Positions 45,251-54,291 are shown, numbered from the stretch's first letter. The stretch is 62,851 nucleotides of DNA from Rhodoblastus sphagnicola (GCF_002937075.1 NZ_NHSJ01000106.1:1-62851), one strand, 5' to 3'. Made by a program: numbers and translations. Notes: generated by a model not told the origin, from the sequence alone.

Positions 45251-45345
45251 GCGCGGCTTGCGCCACGCCGAATCTTAACAAGGAAGGGGCGCGGCTTGCG
45301 CCACGCCGAATCTTAACAAGGAAGGGGCGCGGCTTGCGCCACGCC
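45251..45345. repeat. Tandem repeat, 38-bp unit, 2.5 copies
   Basis: Units start at 45251, 45289 and 45327, each beginning GCGCGGCTTGCGCCACGCC; the first two are identical over the full 38 bases, and the third stops after the first 19. Each unit holds a small GC palindrome (GGCGCGGCTTGCGCC). It lies just after the end of hsp20. Confidence 0.9.
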
Positions 45346-45358
45346 CCACGCCGTCGCC

Positions 45359-45877
45359 TCAATGCGAGACGGGCGGGTCTTGCGCCTTGGGCGCGCCAGT
45401 CAGGACCGGAATGGTCTTGGCCGTGGTTTCCTTTGCGGCCGGCTTCTGCACCGTCAGATGCAGCACGCCCTTGTCGTAATGGGCGGAAATCGCGTCGGCC
45501 GCAGGCTCGAACGGCAACAGAATGGAGCGATTGAACGCGCCGAAGCGGCGTTCCATCACATGCCAATCCTTGTCGTCCTTCTGCGTTTCAAATGTCTTCT
45601 CGCCGGAGACGATCAGGCGGTCGCCCTCGACGCGGACCTTGATGTCCTTTTCCTCGACGCCGGGGATTTCCAGCGTCGCCTCGATGGTCTTTTCCGTCTC
45701 GGCGATGTTCATCGCCGGAACCGGCGCCATCGCGGGCGCCATCGTCATGCCCGAACTCATACCCCTGGGTATGTCGAACATTTTCGCGAAATCGCGCCCA
45801 AACAGATCCCTTTCGAGAGCGCGGAAGGGATCGGTCATGACATCGCGGGACCACAGGTCCGGCAGCATGGTTTTCAT
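45359..45877 (-). CDS. Small heat shock protein, Hsp20 family
   Basis: 172 aa. The alpha-crystallin domain spans about residues 55-150 (EKTIEATLEIPGVEEKDIKVRVEGDRLIVSGEK, GVLHLTVQKP). An N-terminal arm with Met/Pro-rich sequence and a polar tail flank it; the tail has an IPV motif used for oligomer contacts. It holds unfolding proteins without ATP. The ribosome site is a strong AGGAGG. The leader (45878-46000) contains a GC-rich hairpin (CCGGTTCGCCGAAAACCGG), which could be temperature-responsive, but this is a guess. No shared 19-bp box is found upstream. Confidence 0.93.
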   Translation of the reverse strand: MKTMLPDLWSRDVMTDPFRALERDLFGRDFAKMFDIPRGMSSGMTMAPAMAPVPAMNIAETEKTIEATLEIPGVEEKDIKVRVEGDRLIVSGEKTFETQKDDKDWHVMERRFGAFNRSILLPFEPAADAISAHYDKGVLHLTVQKPAAKETTAKTIPVLTGAPKAQDPPVSH

Positions 45878-46130
45878 GACATCCTCCTGTCCGCCGCGCA
45901 GGCCCCCAACGGGGTCTGGCGCGGCGCTCGGCGGAGGTCACGCCGGTTTTCGGCGAACCGGCCGGAGCCTCTCGCCAAGGTTCACACTATATTATTCTTT
46001 CTCCGACGCGCATTGATCCCGGTCATTGACGGTTTTTCGGCGCTGACAAGCCGGGCCGGCGCGCCTATAAGGGCTGTCCTCGCCGGCGAAATCCGCTTCG
46101 GCGCTTTTCGCGTTGCTTTTCGGAGGAAAA

Positions 46131-46427
46131 ATGTCGGGTACGACCAGATCGAGCGGGGGGCTGGACCCACGCCGGCGAAGAATCCTGTTCCGTTGCTGGC
46201 ATCGCGGCATGCGCGAGGTCGATCTGCTGCTCGGCCAGTTCGCCGACGCCCGCATCGACCAGCTTTCCGAAGACGAGCTCGACCAGCTCGAACATTTCAT
46301 GGACGCGCAGGACGTGGACATTTTTTCCTGGTTCGCCGGCTCGAAGCCGGTCGATCCCGCCTACGCCCGGCCAATCTTCGATACGATCAAGGCGTTTCAT
46401 ACCCATAACGGGCCGATCAACGTTTGA
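46131..46427 (+). CDS. sdhE: FAD assembly factor SdhE
   Basis: 98 aa, start ATG 46131 with GGAGG. The family's motif RGMREVDLLLG (with the RGxxE core that helps attach FAD) and the pattern DLLLGQFAD ... LDQLEHFMDAQDVDIFSWF are clear. SdhE promotes covalent flavinylation of succinate dehydrogenase. It stands between hsp20 (divergent) and mfd, as often in alphaproteobacteria next to mfd or recG. Confidence 0.93.
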   Translation: MSGTTRSSGGLDPRRRRILFRCWHRGMREVDLLLGQFADARIDQLSEDELDQLEHFMDAQDVDIFSWFAGSKPVDPAYARPIFDTIKAFHTHNGPINV

Positions 46428-46435
46428 CGGCTCCC

Positions 46436-46471
46436 CCCCCCCTCTCCCCGCTTCAGCGGGGAGAGGGGGGG
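46436..46471. terminator. Strong GC hairpin between sdhE and mfd
   Basis: A run of Cs followed by TCTCCCCGC, loop TTCA, then the exact complement with a run of Gs (about 16 bp stem). No T-run follows. A shorter relative (CCCCGCCAAAGCGGGGAG) occurs after ntrC, so it may be a repeat rather than a terminator. Confidence 0.5.
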
Positions 46472-46499
46472 CCAACGATCCTTATTTACGATTGCATCC

Positions 46500-49400
46500 A
46501 TGACCGACCTCCTTCGCGCCCGAGACGAACTCGAACAAGGCCGCTCGCTCATCCTGTCGCGCGCGCCGGAAGGGTTTGACGCCCTCGTCGCCGCCGACCT
46601 TTTACGCACGCTGGCCAAGTCTGGAGAGGGGCGCTCGGTCGCGCTGGTCCATGTCGCGCGCGATCCGCAGCGCCAGCGCGCCTTCGCCGAAGCCTTCGCC
46701 TTCGCCGCGCCGGAAGCCGAAATCCTGGATTTCCCGGCCTGGGACTGCCAGCCTTACGACCGGGTGTCGCCGACCTCCGCAATATCGGCGCAGCGCATGA
46801 CGGCTTTGGCGCGGCTGGCGCGCACGCGCTCCTCGCTGGAACGGCCGCGCCTGCTGCTCACTTCGGCGCCGGCGCTGGCGCAGCGCGCGCCGCCCCGTCG
46901 CGAGCTTGCGGCGAAAAGTTTTTCGGCGGCGCCCGGCGCGGCGGTCGATCTGCACGAGCTTTGCGCCTGGCTGGAGGCCAACGGTTTCGCGCGGGCTTCG
47001 ACCGTGCGGGATTCCGGCGAATATGCGCTGCGCGGTGGCATTGTCGATCTCTATCCGCCGAGCCTGCCCGGCCCCGTCAGGCTCGACTTTTTCGGCGACG
47101 TGCTCGAAACCATCCGCGCCTTCGATCCCGAGAGCCAGCGCACCACCGCGCAATTGCGCGCGCTCGATCTCGTGCCGGTCAACGAGGCGCCGATCACCAC
47201 CGAAACCATCAAGCGCTTTCGCCAGAGCTATATCGCGCATTTCGGCGCGCAGACGCGCGGCGACGCGCTTTACGACGCGGTCAGCGAGGGACGCCGCCCC
47301 GGCGGTCTCGAGCATTGGCTGCCGCTGCTCTACGGCGAAATGGACACGCTGTTCGACTATATCGACGACGCGCCGATCCTGCTCGACCATCAGGCCGACG
47401 CCGCGACCCATGAGCGTTTTGCACAGATCGCGGATTATTATCAGGCGCGCCGCGAAGCGTTCGCGCAAAATCCCGCCACCGCCAATTACAAGCCGCTGCC
47501 GCCGGACGAGCTTTACCTGACGCCGGAAGAATTCAAGACCCGGCTCGACAAGGCCGCGACCGGAAGCTTTACCCCCTTCGCGGTCCCCGACGGCGGCGCA
47601 AAAGTGATCGATTGCGGCGGCGTTCCCGGCCGCAATTTCTCGCCCGAACGTTCCGATGAAAACATCAATGTGTTCGAGGCGGCCATCGAACATATTCGCG
47701 CGCTCCAGGGCGAGGGCAAAAAAGTCATCGTCGCCGGCTGGACCGATGGCTCGCGCGAGCGTCTCGGCGCGGTGCTGGCCGAGCATGGCTTGAAGAAACT
47801 GGAAACCGTGTCGTCGCTGTCGCAGGCTTTGGGCCTGCGCGACGCCAAGGTGGCGCTGGCGGTGGTCGGCGTCGAGGCCGGCTTTGTCGCGGGCGATCTC
47901 GCCGTTGTCGGTGAGCAGGATATTCTGGGCGACCGCATCGCGCCGCAGCGGCGGCGCAAGAAGCGCGCGGAAAATTTTCTCGCCGAAGTGGCCTCGTTGT
48001 CGGCGGGCGATGTCATCGTCCATGTCGATCACGGCATCGGCCGCTTCATCGGGCTGAAAAACATCGAGGCGGCGGGCGCGCCGCATGATTGTCTCGAAAT
48101 CCATTATCACGGCGGCGACAAGCTGTTCGTGCCGGTGGAGAACATCGAGCTGTTGTCGCGCTTTGGCTCGGAGGATTCCGAAGTCGCGCTCGACAAGCTC
48201 GGCCATTCCGCGTGGCGCGAGCGCAAGGCGCGGCTGAAACTGCGCATCCGCCAGATGGCGCACGGGCTGATCAAGATCGCCGCCGCGCGCATGCTGCACG
48301 AGGCGCCCAAGCTGGCGCCGCCGGAAGGGCTTTACGACGAATTCTGCGCGCGCTTCCCCTATGACGAGACCGAGGACCAGTTGTCCGCCATCGAGGCGAC
48401 GCTGACCGATATGGCGTCGGGACGGCCGATGGACCGGCTGATCTGCGGCGACGTCGGGTTCGGCAAGACCGAAGTCGCGCTGCGCGCCGCCTTCGCCGCC
48501 GCCTTGAACGGCGTGCAGGTGGCGGTGGTCGTGCCCACCACTTTGCTCGCCCGCCAGCATTACAAGAATTTTACCGCGCGCTTCGCCGGCCTGCCGGTGC
48601 GGATCGCGCAGATGTCGCGCATGGTGTCGGCGGCCGACCAGCGCGAGGCCAAGAAGGGCGCGGCCGACGGCTCCGTCGATATTGTCGTCGGCACCCATGC
48701 CGTGCTGGGCAAGACCGTGTCGTTCAGGGATCTTGGCCTTGTCGTCATCGACGAGGAGCAGCATTTCGGCGTCGGCCACAAGGAGCGGCTCAAGGAATTG
48801 CGCGCCGCCGTGCATGTGCTCACGCTGTCGGCCACGCCGATTCCGCGCACGCTGCAACTGGCGCTCACCGGCGTGCGCGAATTGTCGATCATCGCCACGC
48901 CGCCGGTGGACCGTTTGGCCGTGCGCACCTTCGTCACGCCGTTCGACGATCTGATCGTGCGCGAGGCGCTTTTACGCGAAAGGTTCCGGGGCGGTCAGAG
49001 TTTCTTTGTCTGCCCGCGTCTGGAAGATCTGGACGAGGCCTCCGCCTGGCTGCGCCAGAACGCGCCCGAGGCCAAATTCACCATCGCCCACGGGCAGTTG
49101 GCGGCGACGGAGCTGGAGGAGCGCATCGGCGCCTTCTATGACGGCAAATACGACATTCTGCTCTCGACCAATATCGTCGAATCCGGGCTGGACATTCCCA
49201 CCGCCAACACGCTGATCGTGTGGCGCGCGGACATGTTCGGCTTGGGACAGCTTTATCAATTGCGCGGCCGCGTCGGGCGCTCCAAGACCCGCGCCTACGC
49301 CTTGTTCACCACGCCGGTCAACCGGACGCTCACGCCGCAGGCGGAAAAGCGGCTGGAAGTGCTGCAATCGCTCGACACGCTCGGCGCGGGCTTTCAGCTC

Positions 49401-50015
49401 GCCACCCACGATCTCGACCTGCGCGGCGCCGGCAATCTTCTGGGCGACGAGCAGTCCGGCCATATCAAGGAGGTCGGTTACGAACTTTACCAGCAGATGC
49501 TGAACGAGACCATCGCCGCGCTGAAGGCCGGCGGCGGCAAGGAGGAGGAAGAGGCGTGGTCGCCGCTGATCACGCTGGGCACGCCGGTCACGATCCCCGA
49601 GCATTATGTCGAAGATCTGGACCTGCGGCTCGGGCTTTATCGCCGGCTGGCGACGCTCGACGACGAGCAGGAGATCGAGGCTTTCGCGGCGGAAATGATC
49701 GACCGGTTCGGGCCGATGCCGGACGAGGTCAAGCAATTGATGGCGCTGGTCAGCGTCAAGGCCTTGTGCCGCCACGCCCATGTCGAGAAGGTCGAGGCCG
49801 GGCCGAAGGGGATCATCGTCGGCTTCCGCCACAATTCCTTCGCCAATCCGACCGGGCTGGTGCGCTATATCGCCAAGCAGGGGCCGGACGCCAAGGTGCG
49901 GCCGGACATGAAGGTGGTGTTCACGGGCGGCGATTACGCCAGGGCCGAGGATCGGCTGAAGAAGGCGCGCAAGCTGTTGCGCGATCTGGTCGGGATTGCC
50001 GGAAAGAAGGGGTGA
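46500..50015 (+). CDS. mfd: Transcription-repair coupling factor Mfd
   Basis: 1171 aa, full length. Mfd removes RNA polymerase stalled at DNA damage and recruits UvrA. Domains in order: UvrB-like module (about 1-350, with SGEYALRGGIVDLYPP), RNA-polymerase interaction domain (about 490-560, GDVIVHVDHGIGRF), helicase domains with Walker A GDVGFGKTEVALRAAF (about 650) and motif II DEEQHFG (about 752), QLRGRVGRS, and the C-terminal TRCF domain. No defects seen. Confidence 0.97.
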   Translation: MTDLLRARDELEQGRSLILSRAPEGFDALVAADLLRTLAKSGEGRSVALVHVARDPQRQRAFAEAFAFAAPEAEILDFPAWDCQPYDRVSPTSAISAQRMTALARLARTRSSLERPRLLLTSAPALAQRAPPRRELAAKSFSAAPGAAVDLHELCAWLEANGFARASTVRDSGEYALRGGIVDLYPPSLPGPVRLDFFGDVLETIRAFDPESQRTTAQLRALDLVPVNEAPITTETIKRFRQSYIAHFGAQTRGDALYDAVSEGRRPGGLEHWLPLLYGEMDTLFDYIDDAPILLDHQADAATHERFAQIADYYQARREAFAQNPATANYKPLPPDELYLTPEEFKTRLDKAATGSFTPFAVPDGGAKVIDCGGVPGRNFSPERSDENINVFEAAIEHIRALQGEGKKVIVAGWTDGSRERLGAVLAEHGLKKLETVSSLSQALGLRDAKVALAVVGVEAGFVAGDLAVVGEQDILGDRIAPQRRRKKRAENFLAEVASLSAGDVIVHVDHGIGRFIGLKNIEAAGAPHDCLEIHYHGGDKLFVPVENIELLSRFGSEDSEVALDKLGHSAWRERKARLKLRIRQMAHGLIKIAAARMLHEAPKLAPPEGLYDEFCARFPYDETEDQLSAIEATLTDMASGRPMDRLICGDVGFGKTEVALRAAFAAALNGVQVAVVVPTTLLARQHYKNFTARFAGLPVRIAQMSRMVSAADQREAKKGAADGSVDIVVGTHAVLGKTVSFRDLGLVVIDEEQHFGVGHKERLKELRAAVHVLTLSATPIPRTLQLALTGVRELSIIATPPVDRLAVRTFVTPFDDLIVREALLRERFRGGQSFFVCPRLEDLDEASAWLRQNAPEAKFTIAHGQLAATELEERIGAFYDGKYDILLSTNIVESGLDIPTANTLIVWRADMFGLGQLYQLRGRVGRSKTRAYALFTTPVNRTLTPQAEKRLEVLQSLDTLGAGFQLATHDLDLRGAGNLLGDEQSGHIKEVGYELYQQMLNETIAALKAGGGKEEEEAWSPLITLGTPVTIPEHYVEDLDLRLGLYRRLATLDDEQEIEAFAAEMIDRFGPMPDEVKQLMALVSVKALCRHAHVEKVEAGPKGIIVGFRHNSFANPTGLVRYIAKQGPDAKVRPDMKVVFTGGDYARAEDRLKKARKLLRDLVGIAGKKG

Positions 50016-50063
50016 GCCGGTCATATGCGCTCGGTTAAGCGCTGGCAGGCTGCGGCAACAGCC

Positions 50064-50163
50064 GTGGACCGCCTCCTCAGCATGAGGGCTGCTCGATTGA
50101 TTCCATTGGTCCCCTCATGCTGAGGAGGCGAGCAAAGCTCGCCGTCTCGAAGCACGAGGGGAC
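50064..50163. repeat. Dispersed palindromic repeat, copy C
   Basis: Two facing arms, GGACCGCCTCCTCAGCATGAGG and CCCCTCATGCTGAGGAGGC ... GCCGTCTCGAAGCACGAGGGG, of the same family as copies A, B and D, between mfd and vapC. Confidence 0.8.
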
Positions 50164-50234
50164 CAACCCACGAAGTTCTCAGCAGTCACCAAGCTTAACC
50201 TAGCGCCCATGGGTGAGCCGGTTGGGACGGGCGG

Positions 50235-50642
50235 TCATGCCGCCCAATCCACCACGACCAGACCGGGGGCCCGGGAAAACTCGCCGACATTGGACGTAAC
50301 CAGCGTTCCGCCGCGCCGCCGCGCCTGAGCGGCGATGAGGAGATCGTAGGGACCGATCGGCGTTCCCGCGCGCTTGAGATGCGCGCGCAGCTTCCCCGCC
50401 TCGGCGGCGTCGGCGGAATCGAATTCCAGAACCTGGATGTCCTCGGTCAGAAAAGCATCCAGCGCGCTGGCGTTGCGCTCCGGTCTTGCGCTGTTGGCGG
50501 CGCCGAAGCGGAGTTCGAACAGCGCGATGGATGAAATCGCCATCGAAGTCGCGGACAACCGTTCTTGTTCGAAGCGGCGACGCAGGATGGGCGGGCGGCC
50601 GTTGAGAAGGCCGATCACAACGTTGGTGTCCAGACACAGCAT
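50235..50642 (-). CDS. vapC: VapC-type PIN-domain toxin
   Basis: 135 aa from the ATG at 50642. PIN-domain acidic residues are visible: D in LCLDTNVVIGLL, E in ALFELRFGA, D in GPYDLLIAAQA; the last position reads TSNVGEF with Asn, common in VapC. Such toxins cut RNA, often initiator tRNA. The cognate antitoxin gene ends 8 bp upstream, the usual VapBC order. Confidence 0.9.
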   Translation of the reverse strand: MLCLDTNVVIGLLNGRPPILRRRFEQERLSATSMAISSIALFELRFGAANSARPERNASALDAFLTEDIQVLEFDSADAAEAGKLRAHLKRAGTPIGPYDLLIAAQARRRGGTLVTSNVGEFSRAPGLVVVDWAA

Positions 50643-50650
50643 CGCGCAAT

Positions 50651-50911
50651 TCAATCCAGCGACACGTCGTCGTCGAGGTTGGGGTGGAGATCGTCGTCGC
50701 CAACATCGGGGAATTCCCCTCCGGTCAGGGAATCGATCGCGGCCCAGAAGTTTTTTGCGTCAAACGGCCTGGTTTCGATTGGCTCCAGAATCACCTTGTC
50801 GCCGATCCGGCTCACCTTGACTTCCGCGCCGGGCATACGGAATTCCTTCGGCAACCGCACAGCCTGGCTACGTCCATGCATGAACAGTTTCGCGATCGCG
50901 GTCTCGCTCAT
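50651..50911 (-). CDS. vapB: VapB-type antitoxin (AbrB fold)
   Basis: 86 aa. The N-terminal swapped-hairpin DNA-binding part (AKLFMHGRSQAVRLPKEFRMPG) is classic VapB/MazE; the acidic C-terminal end (DDDLHPNLDDDVSLD) would wrap the toxin. It binds and silences VapC and represses the operon. A palindromic ATATCTACCGCAAGATAGATAT lies 10-35 bp upstream of the start and is a likely operator. Confidence 0.9.
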   Translation of the reverse strand: MSETAIAKLFMHGRSQAVRLPKEFRMPGAEVKVSRIGDKVILEPIETRPFDAKNFWAAIDSLTGGEFPDVGDDDLHPNLDDDVSLD

Positions 50912-50925
50912 GATCGGCCTCGAAT

Positions 50926-50947
50926 GATATCTACCGCAAGATAGATA
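50926..50947. promoter_or_regulatory. Probable vapBC operator
   Basis: An inverted repeat, ATATCTA then TAGATAT, separated by CCGCAAGA, sits just upstream of vapB. Position and symmetry fit autoregulation by a VapB dimer. Confidence 0.5.
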
Positions 50948-50966
50948 TCACTTGCGACGGCGAATG

Positions 50967-52727
50967 TCACCTCTTCTTCCGTCTTGCCGAAAACGGCCTC
51001 GGCGCCAAGGCCGCCACATCCCCTTCCGCGATCAGCGCCTTGCGATAGATGTCGCGCTGTTCGTGGATCGAGGCGATCACAAGACCCATGGGCACGCCTA
51101 TGTCCACCAGCGCCGCTTCCGACAATTGCAGGCTGGCTTCGGTCGTTTCCGGCACCGCGTCGGTCGCGCCCAGGGCGTAGAGATGGCGGGCGTGAAAAGC
51201 GTCGCGGGCGCGCGCGACAATGGTGAGGTCGGGGTTTGACGCGCGGGCGAGGCGCACCACCGCGTCCACCGCGCTCGGCGTGTGCATGGTGATGATGACG
51301 GCGCGCGCCGTGGCGAGGCCGCAACCTTGCAAAAAGTCCGGGCGGGTGGCGTCGCCCCAATAGACCGGCTCGCCCTTTTCGCGCGCCGCCGCCGCCACGC
51401 CCGAATCGCCGTCCAGGCAGAGATAGTCGATCTGGTGGACACGCATCAGTTCGGCGACGATCTGGCCGACCCGTCCGTAGCCGACGATGAGGACGCGCGA
51501 TCCCGGCGCGAGATCTTCAGGCGGCGCCGGCCGGATTTGCGGGGCTTTCGGCGCGCGCATGGCAAAACTCGCCAGCGGCGGGATGAAGGTCATGGACAGG
51601 GTGACGGCGATCATGGCGTCGTCAGCCAGCTCCTTGGGCAGCAAGGCCGCCGCCGTCGCGGCGGTGAGGATGAGGAAGGCGAATTCGCCGCCCGGCGCCA
51701 GCAGCAGTCCGATTTCCCGCGCCTTTTGGGTTTTCGCGCCAAAAGCCCGCGCCAGCGCGAACACGATCGGGGCCTTCAGCGCGGTCAGGCCCAGCGCGAG
51801 GCCGAGCGTCGTCACGGGATGGGCGAGGATGCGCGCGGGATCGAGATCGGCCCCGACCGAAACGAAGAACAGGCCGAGCAACAGGCCCTTGAACGGCTCA
51901 ATGGTCAGCTCCACCGCGCGGCGGAACTCGGTTTCCGCCAGCAACAGGCCGGCGATGAAGGCCCCCAGCGCCATGGACAGGCCGGCGGCCGCCGCCGTCA
52001 CCGCGGTGGCCGTCACCACCAGCAAGCAGGCGGCGATGAACAGGTCGTCGGATTTGGTCGCGGCGACGAGATGGAAAAACGGCCGCAGCGCCAGCCGGCC
52101 GATCCCGGCGATCAGGCCGAGCGCGCCGAAGGCCGAGGCGAAGGTCCAGGCCAGATCCGCGCCCCCGCCCCCCGCCGACATCGACATCACCAGCAGCAGC
52201 GGCGCGACCAGAAGGTCCTGGAACAGCAGGACGGAAAAAATCGCGCGGCCGGAAAAAGTGTTGAGGCGCTTTTTCTCCGCCAGCACCGGCATGACGATGG
52301 CCGTGGACGACAAAGCGAGCGCGATGGCGAGAACCGCCGACGCCGCCCACCCCTGCCCCAACAGCAACGCGCAGACCATCAGCGCCAGGCCGCAGGCCGC
52401 CGCCTGCGCCGCGCCGAGGCCGAACACATAGCGGCGCAACACGACCAGACGTTCGAGCGACAGCTCCAGCCCCATGTTGAACATGAGGAAGACCACGCCG
52501 AATTCGGCCAGCGCCGCGATTCGGTCGCTTTTTACCAGAAAGGGGATTTCGACCGGCATGAATTCGTCGAGCCGCCCCAGCCCATGCGGGCCGATCAGCA
52601 GGCCCGCGAGCAGGAAACCGAGCACCGGGGACAGCCGTAACCTCTTGAACACAGGCACGACGACGCCCGCCGCCACCAGGAACAGCAACGGGGCTTGATA
52701 GGGGGCCAGATCGAAATGCGTGGTCAA
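50967..52727 (-). CDS. CPA2-family monovalent cation/proton antiporter with RCK domain (KefB/KefC-like)
   Basis: 586 aa. About twelve to thirteen membrane helices cover residues 8-395 (PVLGFLLAGLLIGPHGLG, FGVVFLMFNMGLELS). A cytoplasmic RCK-N domain follows (about 415-535) with the nucleotide-binding GYGRVGQIVAELM. This layout is that of the K+ efflux/H+ antiporters KefB/KefC and relatives. A YhbG/KefF-type partner is not adjacent. It is divergent from the Nudix-like gene. Confidence 0.92.
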   Translation of the reverse strand: MTTHFDLAPYQAPLLFLVAAGVVVPVFKRLRLSPVLGFLLAGLLIGPHGLGRLDEFMPVEIPFLVKSDRIAALAEFGVVFLMFNMGLELSLERLVVLRRYVFGLGAAQAAACGLALMVCALLLGQGWAASAVLAIALALSSTAIVMPVLAEKKRLNTFSGRAIFSVLLFQDLLVAPLLLVMSMSAGGGGADLAWTFASAFGALGLIAGIGRLALRPFFHLVAATKSDDLFIAACLLVVTATAVTAAAAGLSMALGAFIAGLLLAETEFRRAVELTIEPFKGLLLGLFFVSVGADLDPARILAHPVTTLGLALGLTALKAPIVFALARAFGAKTQKAREIGLLLAPGGEFAFLILTAATAAALLPKELADDAMIAVTLSMTFIPPLASFAMRAPKAPQIRPAPPEDLAPGSRVLIVGYGRVGQIVAELMRVHQIDYLCLDGDSGVAAAAREKGEPVYWGDATRPDFLQGCGLATARAVIITMHTPSAVDAVVRLARASNPDLTIVARARDAFHARHLYALGATDAVPETTEASLQLSEAALVDIGVPMGLVIASIHEQRDIYRKALIAEGDVAALAPRPFSARRKKR

Positions 52728-52810
52728 AGGCTTTTTCCTCTCGCGATCAGGATATAGAATTCGGCGTCGGCGCCAATCGCGCGCTCGCTAAGCATCACGC
52801 CAGGACTTTT

Positions 52811-53530
52811 ATGCGCAACGGAATTCTTGAGGCGGCGCGGCTGGAGACGAGGCTTGTCGCGGCGCCCTGGCCCTGGGCGGAACGCGAGGCGGCGCGAATC
52901 GACGCCCATTGGCGGGCGCGGCTGATCGAAAAGCCGAAGCTATTCGACGGGAAGGTGCTGCTGCTGCGCGATCCCGAATTTTGCGACTCGGCCGCCGGCG
53001 CGGTTTTGCGCGGGGATTTTTTCCTGACCAATTTTCGCAATTTTCTGGCCTGGCGCGATTTCGGCTTTCCCGATTCCAGCGTCTTCAATTGCTTCTCCAT
53101 GGCGGCGCTGCGGTCGCGCGATGGAGCCTGGCTGCTGGGCGAAATGGGCGGGCACACCATGAACGCGGGGAAGATCTATTTCGCCGCCGGCACGCCCGAC
53201 CGCAACGACATTTTTGGCGAAACCGTCGATCTCGGCGCGAGCGTCGCCCGCGAAATGACCGAGGAAACCGGGTTTTCGCCGGACGAGGCGGCGCCGGCGG
53301 CGGGGTTCCGCGTCGTGGTGGAGCGCCAGGCCATCGCCTGCATGCAGGAGCGCCGGCTCGACCTGACGGCGGAGCAGGCGATCGCGCGGGTCGCCGCGTT
53401 CCTGGCGCGCGATCCCGATCCGGAACTGGCGCGGCTCGTCGCCGTGCGCGGCGAAGCGGATTTGGACGCGGCGGCGATGCCGGGGTTCATTCTGACCTAT
53501 TTGCGGGACGCTTTCGCCTTGCAGGGGTGA
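52811..53530 (+). CDS. Nudix-like hydrolase with a degenerate Nudix box
   Basis: 239 aa. The second half of the Nudix box is kept (AREMTEETGF, the REuxEExGu core, near residue 144-152), but at the places where the canonical Gly and first Glu should stand there are Asp and Val. Activity is thus uncertain. The family hydrolyses nucleoside diphosphate-linked compounds. The start ATG is at 52811 with no strong ribosome site. Divergent from the antiporter gene. Confidence 0.7.
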   Translation: MRNGILEAARLETRLVAAPWPWAEREAARIDAHWRARLIEKPKLFDGKVLLLRDPEFCDSAAGAVLRGDFFLTNFRNFLAWRDFGFPDSSVFNCFSMAALRSRDGAWLLGEMGGHTMNAGKIYFAAGTPDRNDIFGETVDLGASVAREMTEETGFSPDEAAPAAGFRVVVERQAIACMQERRLDLTAEQAIARVAAFLARDPDPELARLVAVRGEADLDAAAMPGFILTYLRDAFALQG

Positions 53531-53556
53531 GGGCCGTAGGCGCCGGCAACCCGCTC

Positions 53557-53717
53557 ATTCCCCTCACCCTGAGGAGGCCCTGCAAGGGCCGTCTCGAAGG
53601 GCGAGGGAGTCGTTAGCCTCGCCGTTGCGTGTTGCAAGAGGCTGCGCGCCCAAGCAGTCGTGGACCGCCCCCGCCCTTCGAGACGCCGCTTTCAGCGGCT
53701 CCTCAGGGTGACGGCTA
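53557..53717. repeat. Dispersed palindromic repeat, copy D
   Basis: Arms CCCCTCACCCTGAGGAGGC ... GCCGTCTCGAAGGGCGAGG and CCGCCCTTCGAGACGCC ... GGCTCCTCAGGGTGACGG face each other. Same family as copies A-C. They fill the gap between the convergent Nudix-like and CinA-domain genes. Confidence 0.8.
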
Positions 53718-53725
53718 CTGGAAGG

Positions 53726-54232
53726 TCAGGCGATGAGGCTTGGCTCCACGGCCTCCATCAGCAGGCTCAGGCCGAAAGCCGCGGCCTGCTTGCGGATTTC
53801 GCTTCGGCTGAGATCGGCTGCAAAATTCTTGCGCACGATCTTCACCGGGCGCTCGTCGCGGGCGACGGCGAAAAAAACCGTTCCCACCGGCTTGTCCGCC
53901 GAACCGCCGCCCGGCCCGGCGACGCCGGAGACCGCCAGGGCGAGATGGGCGCGGGAATTTTCCAGCGCGCCCAAAGCCATGGCCTCCACGCTGGCTTCGG
54001 AGACCGCGCCGAATTTCGCGATCAACTCTTTCGCCACGCCGAGCAGGTCGATCTTGGCCTCGTTGCTGTAGGTGACGAAGCCGCGCTCGAACACGTCGGA
54101 CGCGCCGGGAAATTCCGTGAGCGCGGCGGCGATCAGGCCGCCGGTGCAGCTTTCGGCGGTGGCGAGCTTCAGCTTTTTTTCGCGCGCGGCGGCCAGCAGT
54201 TTTTCCGCCTGGTCCAGAACGTGTCTGTTCAT
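53726..54232 (-). CDS. CinA C-terminal-domain protein, nicotinamide-nucleotide amidohydrolase (PncC-like)
   Basis: 168 aa from the ATG at 54232, which has GGGGAGGGG upstream. The stand-alone CinA amidohydrolase domain shows KLATAESCTGGLIAAALTEFPGASDVFERGFVTYSNEAK and AVSGVAGPGGGSADKPVGTVFFA, typical of PncC, which deamidates NMN to nicotinate mononucleotide in NAD recycling. The N-terminal molybdopterin-like part of full CinA is absent. Neighbour of ispDF, the usual order in Hyphomicrobiales. Confidence 0.9.
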   Translation of the reverse strand: MNRHVLDQAEKLLAAAREKKLKLATAESCTGGLIAAALTEFPGASDVFERGFVTYSNEAKIDLLGVAKELIAKFGAVSEASVEAMALGALENSRAHLALAVSGVAGPGGGSADKPVGTVFFAVARDERPVKIVRKNFAADLSRSEIRKQAAAFGLSLLMEAVEPSLIA

Positions 54233-54246
54233 TTCCCCTCCCCAAA

Positions 54247-54291
54247 GCATGATCCCAAAAAGTGGACACCGGTTTTTGGAAAAGATCATGC
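54247..54291. repeat. Rhizobial-type intergenic palindrome (GCATGATC element)
   Basis: GCATGATC and GATCATGC flank an inner pair (CCAAAAA / TTTTTGG) around TGGACACC. This matches the general form of short palindromes found many times in Hyphomicrobiales genomes. Confidence 0.75.

Noticed and set aside
45878-46000. ROSE-type RNA thermometer in the hsp20 leader
   Set aside because: A GC hairpin is present, but the typical ROSE pairing over the ribosome site (UYGCU opposite AGGA) could not be made out by eye.
37464-53717. CRISPR array or insertion sequence ends as an explanation of the intergenic repeats
   Set aside because: Copies are single, palindromic and scattered, with no regular spacers, no transposase and no target duplications visible.
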